Shown here one piece after another: positions 60,101-64,000 of a stretch of 64,000 nt of DNA (position 1 is the first letter of the stretch; every line of letters starts with the position of its first letter). A program made the translations under genes and the position numbers. The notes beneath the pieces were generated by a model. The model searched no databases, was not told the origin of the DNA, and saw nothing but the letters and a program-made list of their open reading frames with translations. This DNA is from Mesotaenium endlicherianum (taxonomy: Eukaryota; Streptophyta; Zygnematophyceae; Zygnematales; Mesotaeniaceae), in NCBI GenBank assembly GCA_009602735.1, contig WELA01010381.1, forward strand, positions 2,470-66,469, read 5' to 3'.

Positions 60101-60834
60101 ACCTGTTGCCTCAAATTCAGTTTGCGGTCAACAGTGCGGTGCACGCGTCAACGGGCAAAACTCCTTTTGAACTCAGCCTGGGTAGAGTCCCTAAGTCTCC
60201 TCTAGATGTGCTAGGGGAATCTTTAACTCACCCTGAAGGGATTGACAACCCGGTCTCCCTCCAGTTAACTCAGGAGTTTGCTGACACCCTGTCAGAAGTC
60301 CAACGAAACTTGCACACGGCCCAAGAAAACCAACAAAAATACGCTAATCAACACCGTCGGGAACTGACATTTTCCAAGGGGGATTTAGTCAAACTGCATT
60401 CTCAGCACCTGTACCTCCCTGGTGTGGTCAAGAAAAAGCTTGGCCCTGTCTGGGTCGGTCCATATTCGGTGGTCCGTCGTGTCGGTCAGAATGCTTACAA
60501 ACTGAACATGTCAGCTGAATACAAGGGGCACCCGGTCTTTAATGTCTCCTTCCTGGAACCGTACATCAAAGGTGATACACTGTTCACAGGTCGGTTCCCT
60601 GTCCAACCGGGACCGGTCCCCGCTGTCCGGGACGGCGACCCTGAGGAATATGAGGTCGATGAGATTTTAGACGCTCGCTCGGTCCGTCGATCGTCTAAAT
60701 ATGTCATGAAATACCTCATTCGATGGAAGGGTTACGATGCCTCTGGGGACACTTGGGAGTTTAAGGACCACTTGACCAATGCCAAAGGGGCGTTGACACG
60801 GTTCCACCTTCGGGCCGCTGGAGTCCCTCCATAA
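57118..60834 (+). CDS. pol: Pol polyprotein of family A (A5; PR-RT-RH-IN-chromodomain)
   Basis: 1,238 codons counted from the first ATG; the fused product may begin earlier. Order: aspartic protease ([11 protein letters not shown], about residues 73-83); reverse transcriptase ([32 protein letters not shown]); RNase H ([27 protein letters not shown]); integrase with zinc-binding region (CDQCQRNKS) and core motifs [21 protein letters not shown] and [14 protein letters not shown]; a GPY-type segment ([14 protein letters not shown]); and a chromodomain ([26 protein letters not shown]). The chromodomain places it with chromoviruses. A1 and A2 carry close relatives of its last and first thirds. Confidence 0.95.
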   Translation: MGPAELDSLCMPDKQIKETISNIDVQRVHTLDALVPPDVQHFFATSGEQCESQEKTVPPILLHCMIAGRKVRAFVDGGASHTFIHKDLVKRLRLPTVTQGNRKIFLGDASSIPGGVITKPIEVQLGSGIAVLTETLTFEVLNTGFYDLVLGRSWLNRHQAEVCWSRGTVKVRGASDGQTDLAPTSALPLVLCGWQMKEKKRLPEGCKLLNAMEFVKSWNQKEDRMFCLLLREVPPQPEEVVEKKVSPPEHPTAAKIVAQYTDVFNMPPGLPPKREVDHRIDLLPGSQPPWQRTYGLSYLESEELKTQIAELEENGYISPSKSPYGAPILFVKKKDGSMRMCVDYRALNRITVKNKYALPRIEDLLDTLSGAKVFSKIDLKSGYHQIRIAEGDEHKTAFRTRYGHYEFNVMPFGLTNAPATFMGAMNDIFRPYLDKFVQVFLDDILIFSKDEAQHTEHLKKVLDTLRKNHLYAKMSKCDFFKESIEFLGHVVSKEGMSVDPKKVQTIRDWPVPQSVSKVRSFLGLANYYRRFIENYSTKASKLTDLTKKDIGYVWGEEQQAAFQTLKDALCSAPVLAVYDPSKPVQVVTDASDFAMGAILLQPADKTTKDGKVRQEWHPVLYESMKFNPAEINYSVHDKELLAIIHVLKQWRAYLHGKAFKVITDHLALTHFQKKSKLSRRENRWSQMVEQFQVQIDYKPGKLNPADALSRRPDLQERNFSQHTVDKVLCALTSLKVKKSFLEQLRKAYLSDPTFEPSPTTGMCRATALGYKLKGGIWVTETTSGRLKLVIPNNLEIRSLLLSQAHDSLLGGHLGQAKTVGKLAKHYHWEGLPREVLKYVKSCDQCQRNKSRHTPPGGLLQPLPIPAGRWETISMDWVVSLPRTANGHDSILVVVDKLTKMVIFIPTTVKVTALETARQFYNHVVCQHGLPSNIISDRDSKFTSKFWRALMGLMGVKQLLSTANHPQTDGQTERTNRVLQEVLRAYINQKQDNWDDLLPQIQFAVNSAVHASTGKTPFELSLGRVPKSPLDVLGESLTHPEGIDNPVSLQLTQEFADTLSEVQRNLHTAQENQQKYANQHRRELTFSKGDLVKLHSQHLYLPGVVKKKLGPVWVGPYSVVRRVGQNAYKLNMSAEYKGHPVFNVSFLEPYIKGDTLFTGRFPVQPGPVPAVRDGDPEEYEVDEILDARSVRRSSKYVMKYLIRWKGYDASGDTWEFKDHLTNAKGALTRFHLRAAGVPP

Positions 60835-61077
60835 CTGTCATTTCAGTTGACACGGGAAGGTGACAGGCGGTCCTGTCTCCATTTAAGTTGGAGGGGAAAA
60901 TATATGACAGTTAGTGAGCGAGAGCGATAAAAACACACTCATACGTTTATGTGTAGCGCATCGCAACTACGTCAACTTTTAGCAATCATCCTGTAAGGTA
61001 AACAGCAGCGAAGCCACTATACTAAATACTAACATACTTCCTGCAATCCCTATGACAAAGGTCCATATCCTACTAAC
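60835..61077 (+). promoter_or_regulatory. Pol-ORF3 spacer with second polypurine-like box and acceptor-like signal
   Basis: TTTAAGTTGGAGGGG at 60,882-60,896 resembles the LTR-adjacent tract GTTAAGTTGGAGGGA (62,876-62,890). TACTAAC at 61,071-61,077 matches a consensus branch point and lies 23 bases before the AG of ACATGTGCAG (61,091-61,100), which directly precedes the ATG at 61,102. This is consistent with ORF3 being made from a spliced RNA, as in env-bearing relatives. Confidence 0.5.
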
Positions 61078-62778
61078 TTGTGCCCTGGTTACATGTGCAG
61101 GATGGCGCCCACCACACAAAAGGAGGACAGAAAGCGCAAGGCAGAAGAAGCCAGGAGGACAATGGAGCAATACCAGAAGGAGCTGGCGGCGACGTCCCTC
61201 ACCAGGAGAGAACAAGAAAGGGTCCGCAAACAACAAGAGGCGGCAGAAGAGGCACAGAGGAAGAAGGATCAGGAAGCGGAAAACCTCAGGAAGGCTGAGG
61301 AGGAGAGACAGAAGAAACAGCAAGAAGAAGCGGCAGCGGCAGAAGAGGAGAAAAGAAAAAAGATTGAAGCGGACAGACAGAAGAGCTTGGCCACTTACAG
61401 GTATACTGTGGTGGGTGGCCAAAACTTCGATAACCTGAAGGAAGCATTGCTGGCAGCCCAGGAGATCAACAGGCTGGAACAGACAACACTGCTACAGAAG
61501 GAAGGAGCTACAGCACTGGACAGGTACATCGAGACACACACCGGCGTGGTCCTTTACGAAGATTATGCTAAGATGGTGGGCTATACAGCAGAGCAGGCCC
61601 GGTATCTCGCAGATGATTCAGAGGACAAGCCGGTCCCCATACCGGGAATAGTGGGAGATCAGAGACTCATCCGGATGGTGAGCATGCGGCCCGATAGCTT
61701 TAAGGATACGGTATTCTACCTCACACTCCTGCCAGCTTACAATGAAGTTGAGAGAAGGAGCTGGGAGTACTTGGCCAGGGAAGCAGGACAGCAGATGTTC
61801 TCTCCCCACTGGTTCCCGTGTAAACTGAGGAAGGCTGAGCACGGACCCCAGTACTACCAGCAGCCAACAGACTGGAGGTGGATGACCGTCACAAATAAGA
61901 AGCAGGAGTGTGACCGAGCCCAACCGGATGACTTCCACTATGGCCTAGACGGCTATCTCATCCTACCACCTCACATTGCCCCTTGGGACCCCAGGCTGAA
62001 TGGATGCCTGAGCAATATGAATGCAGAGACCAAGGAACATAGGAGGAGGGGAAGAGACTACTTCTCTAAGGGAAAGCATGCCTTTGTCAAATGGGCAAAG
62101 AATGCAGGCCGGATAGATATCAGTAGGCTGAAGGCCAAGCAACCTCCAGCGCGCCCTAAGAAAGGGAGGTCGGTAGACTACTCCATGTCTACTAGGGAGC
62201 AGGACGACTTAGTGGACGAGACCCCTACTCTCTCCGAGGAGGAGGATGAGGAGGCTGAGGAAGAAGAACAGGGCAGAGGAGAAGCATCAGCAGCAGGTAC
62301 TCAGGATACCCAGGGACAGGTAGGGGCGCTTCTTAAAGAACCACGATCAGGTGTTTGGAATGTGATCCCCGTTATGGCGACTACTGGACCCCGCGCTCGC
62401 TCCCACAGCCCACCTGCCCAAGCAGGGGAAGAAGCTGATCTGACTGTATTGGGCAGCAGACACAGGCAGAAATCCCCAGAGGACAGGGGTGCCAGAAGAG
62501 GGACACGCGGGTGGGCCAGAGGTATGCCAGCCTCCCCCTCCGCTCAGGGGCATGTACCTCTAGCCAATGTATTTCAGCATCCTACTGGAATGCCTGTCTA
62601 TGTGGGCATCAACACCCAAGTGGTTGAAGAGCAGGCTACCATCCTTCGTTCTCCTCGAGGTCCAACTTTAGAGCAAACCGGGTTCTTTAGAAGGCCAGCT
62701 GACAGACCTAGAGGGCTGTCCAGATCTAGGTCCAGATCTCCGTCCCCTGATCCTGAAGCCCCAGGAACCACCCCTTAA
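61078..62778 (+). CDS. ORF3: coiled-coil/RS-tailed accessory protein of family A (A5)
   Basis: 566 codons from the first ATG, or 558 from ATG 61,102 (MAPTTQKEDRK), which I prefer because it follows the acceptor-like site and A3 has its ATG in the same place. I do not recognise the family. Residues 1-100 are a charged coiled coil (QQEEAAAAEEEKRKK). The conserved middle (about 105-350) has the motifs TYRYTVVGGQNFDNLKEA, VLYEDYAKMVGYT, DSFKD, NEVERRSWEYLARE, HWFPCKL, PTDWRWMT, HIAPWDPRLNG and GKHAFVKWA. Then come KKGRSVDYSM, an acidic run (EEEDEEAEEEEQ) and a short Arg/Ser tail (RGLSRSRSRSPSPDPEAP). No signal peptide or transmembrane segment is seen, which argues against an envelope protein. Conservation in three other copies supports a real protein. 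Confidence 0.8.
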   Translation: MCPGYMCRMAPTTQKEDRKRKAEEARRTMEQYQKELAATSLTRREQERVRKQQEAAEEAQRKKDQEAENLRKAEEERQKKQQEEAAAAEEEKRKKIEADRQKSLATYRYTVVGGQNFDNLKEALLAAQEINRLEQTTLLQKEGATALDRYIETHTGVVLYEDYAKMVGYTAEQARYLADDSEDKPVPIPGIVGDQRLIRMVSMRPDSFKDTVFYLTLLPAYNEVERRSWEYLAREAGQQMFSPHWFPCKLRKAEHGPQYYQQPTDWRWMTVTNKKQECDRAQPDDFHYGLDGYLILPPHIAPWDPRLNGCLSNMNAETKEHRRRGRDYFSKGKHAFVKWAKNAGRIDISRLKAKQPPARPKKGRSVDYSMSTREQDDLVDETPTLSEEEDEEAEEEEQGRGEASAAGTQDTQGQVGALLKEPRSGVWNVIPVMATTGPRARSHSPPAQAGEEADLTVLGSRHRQKSPEDRGARRGTRGWARGMPASPSAQGHVPLANVFQHPTGMPVYVGINTQVVEEQATILRSPRGPTLEQTGFFRRPADRPRGLSRSRSRSPSPDPEAPGTTP

Positions 62779-62855
62779 GGTGACAGGCTGAAAAGATAGT
62801 CAGTAAGGGAGGCTGGTCAGGGTCAGTTTCTTTATTTAAAGCTTTTGCAGTTTAA

Positions 62856-62874
62856 TGTTGTCGAGGCGACAACA
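62856..62874 (+). promoter_or_regulatory. Conserved hairpin upstream of polypurine tract (A5)
   Basis: TGTTGTCG-AGG-CGACAACA, the same as in A1. It stands between the ORF3 stop and the polypurine tract. Confidence 0.6.
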
Positions 62875-62891
62875 AGTTAAGTTGGAGGGAT

Positions 62892-63637
62892 TGTAATGAA
62901 TCAGTATATTAGTAGATATAATATTCATTTAAATATAATAGTTAGTTTAGTTCAGCCTGCTGAACTTTAGTTAGTAGTCAGTCGGCTGAACTTTAGTTAA
63001 TAATCAGTCTGCTGGACTTTACATAATTATCAGTTTAATGACTCGGCCAAAAGCAGCAGGCTGAAGTCAACTTAAGTCAGCTTGCTGACACATTCTTTGA
63101 CAGCCAGCTGACTTCCGTGCTCGGTAGCAGCGAACTGCCTTGATATGCATCTAAGTACCACCTGCTAGATGAATGGCCAGATGACATCCCCATGATGGAT
63201 GGCTATTCGGGATGATGGGAGATGGCGGTGGATTTGGTTAACCGAGGTCCTACCAACGTGGTTAACTCCCGGGTAGGCGGTGCCATCGCACTGACCGTTG
63301 AACAGTAAACTCATTCCATGTACATATGCTAGGCATTGCTCTCGAGTTCGGCATTCGGAAACGAGGCCAACTCTCTTGTACAGCTTACTGAGAGAACTCT
63401 GAATCCAAGGCGAGAAGCCATTGATACGCACTGTCTTCTAACCTTGCTTATGTATGAGTTTACTGATTTGCATTATTGATGCTAGTTTACTCTCATTTGA
63501 CTGACGAGTATTATTCACTGCTAGTGTGTTGTCCTTTGCCGTTAAACCAGTTAACGGAAAATACCATAAAGATTACTTGCTGATATAAAGATCTTTATTA
63601 ATTGTTAATCGCCTATTTGGTAAGTCGATTCATTTCA
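62892..63637 (+). repeat. 3' LTR of A5
   Basis: 746 bp, from TGTAATGAATCAG to GATTCATTTCA, followed by the target duplication GTACA. It carries the antisense open frame at 63,165-63,431. Confidence 0.95.
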
Positions 63638-63642
63638 GTACA

Positions 63643-64000
63643 GTAGAAGCCTTGTGCTGACCTCTATGTACTTGTCAAAACCTTGGGTTGTCTCCCCTTC
63701 CCGCTGTTGTATGTCCCTCTGTGATTCACTTCGATTCCTCTGGGCATACTTGGAGACCTCCTCCAAAAGATCGAAGCCCTTGCCCATCACAGTATAGCGG
63801 TAGCTTTTGATTCTCCTCTGTTCCTCCTCTGCCTGCTGCTTCTGCCTCTCCTCAACCAACCTTTGTTACTCCGTCTTCTTGGCTTCCTCTGCAGCTTTTC
63901 TTCCCTGCTTCTCCTGTCTCAGCCTGGACTGTTCTTCCTCCTCCTTCCTCTTCTGAGCCTCCCGCTGTAGTCGGAGTCGCTCTGATTCTCGAGAAGAGAT
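63643..64000 (-). mobile_element. Family A copy A4, continuation (ORF3 N-terminal part, runs off window)
   Basis: Minus-strand ORF3 sequence upstream of the A5 insertion point: a coiled-coil start (RQKQQAEEEQRRIKSYRYTV) and GKGFDLLEEVSKYAQR, ending FDKYIEVSTRLLLY exactly at the insertion. The element continues beyond the window end, so pol, gag and the 5' LTR of A4 are not visible. Fossil. Confidence 0.85.

Larger units (their letters stand above)
54791..63637 (+). mobile_element. Family A Ty3/gypsy element with extra ORF3, whole-looking (copy A5)
   Basis: 8,847 bp with two 746-bp LTRs, a primer site TGGTATCGGAGCA (55,538), gag, pol ending in a chromodomain, a spacer, ORF3, a hairpin, a polypurine tract and the 3' LTR. 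The LTRs differ at about 11 of 746 positions by eye, so it is young but somewhat older than family D. The target duplication is GTACA. It is inserted in the ORF3 of the minus-strand copy A4, a member of its own family. No breaks are seen in gag, pol or ORF3. Confidence 0.95.

Noticed and set aside
61078-62778. ORF3 as a retroviral-type envelope gene
   Set aside because: The position fits, but there is no signal peptide, membrane anchor or cleavage-type motif. The protein is a charged coiled coil with an RS tail.

Overview
The window looks like nuclear DNA of a green plant, probably a seed-free plant or streptophyte alga. The reasons are an intron-rich plastid omega-6 desaturase (FAD6) with the HDCAH, HDRHH and HVPHH boxes, and Ty3/gypsy chromovirus-type LTR elements whose primer sites resemble plant initiator-tRNA-Met sites. 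The species cannot be fixed from sequence alone. Most of the window is transposon. The only clear host gene is FAD6, present twice.

Layout. 1-3,036: 3' end of a Ty3/gypsy element (family A) with an extra ORF downstream of pol. 3,037-4,110: minus-strand pol fragment of the same family. 4,785-5,722: gag fragment of another family. 7,740-10,345 and 17,026 to about 20,845: broken gypsy element (family B), split by a young, whole-looking gypsy element (family D, 10,346-17,025, 5-bp target duplication ATAAC). 20,845-23,381: old 3' half of family A. About 24,500-33,400: PIF/Harbinger-type DNA transposon with a transposase gene (+), a converging Myb/SANT-like gene (-) and long TG-rich tracts. About 33,480-48,550: large inverted duplication carrying two complete tail-to-tail FAD6 genes. 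50,032-52,281: piggyBac-like transposase pseudogene. 52,713-64,000: minus-strand family A copy, split by a young, whole-looking family A copy (54,791-63,637, target duplication GTACA).

Two results stand out. First, the two FAD6 genes share a core of about 3.45 kb (35,958-39,411 against 42,645-46,097). I saw only one 1-nt difference in it, although the same introns, exon 1, promoters and 3' flanks have clearly diverged outside sharp borders. This is the pattern expected from gene conversion between palindrome arms, or from an assembly fault. Second, family A carries a third ORF between pol and the 3' LTR. Its product has a long charged coiled coil, a conserved middle domain I do not recognise, an acidic stretch and an Arg/Ser-rich tail. 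Its start sits just behind a branch-point-plus-acceptor-like signal, and a conserved hairpin lies between it and the polypurine tract.

FAD6 would act in the plastid membrane, desaturating 18:1 and 16:1 acyl chains at the omega-6 position. Everything else encodes transposon functions or remnants of them.
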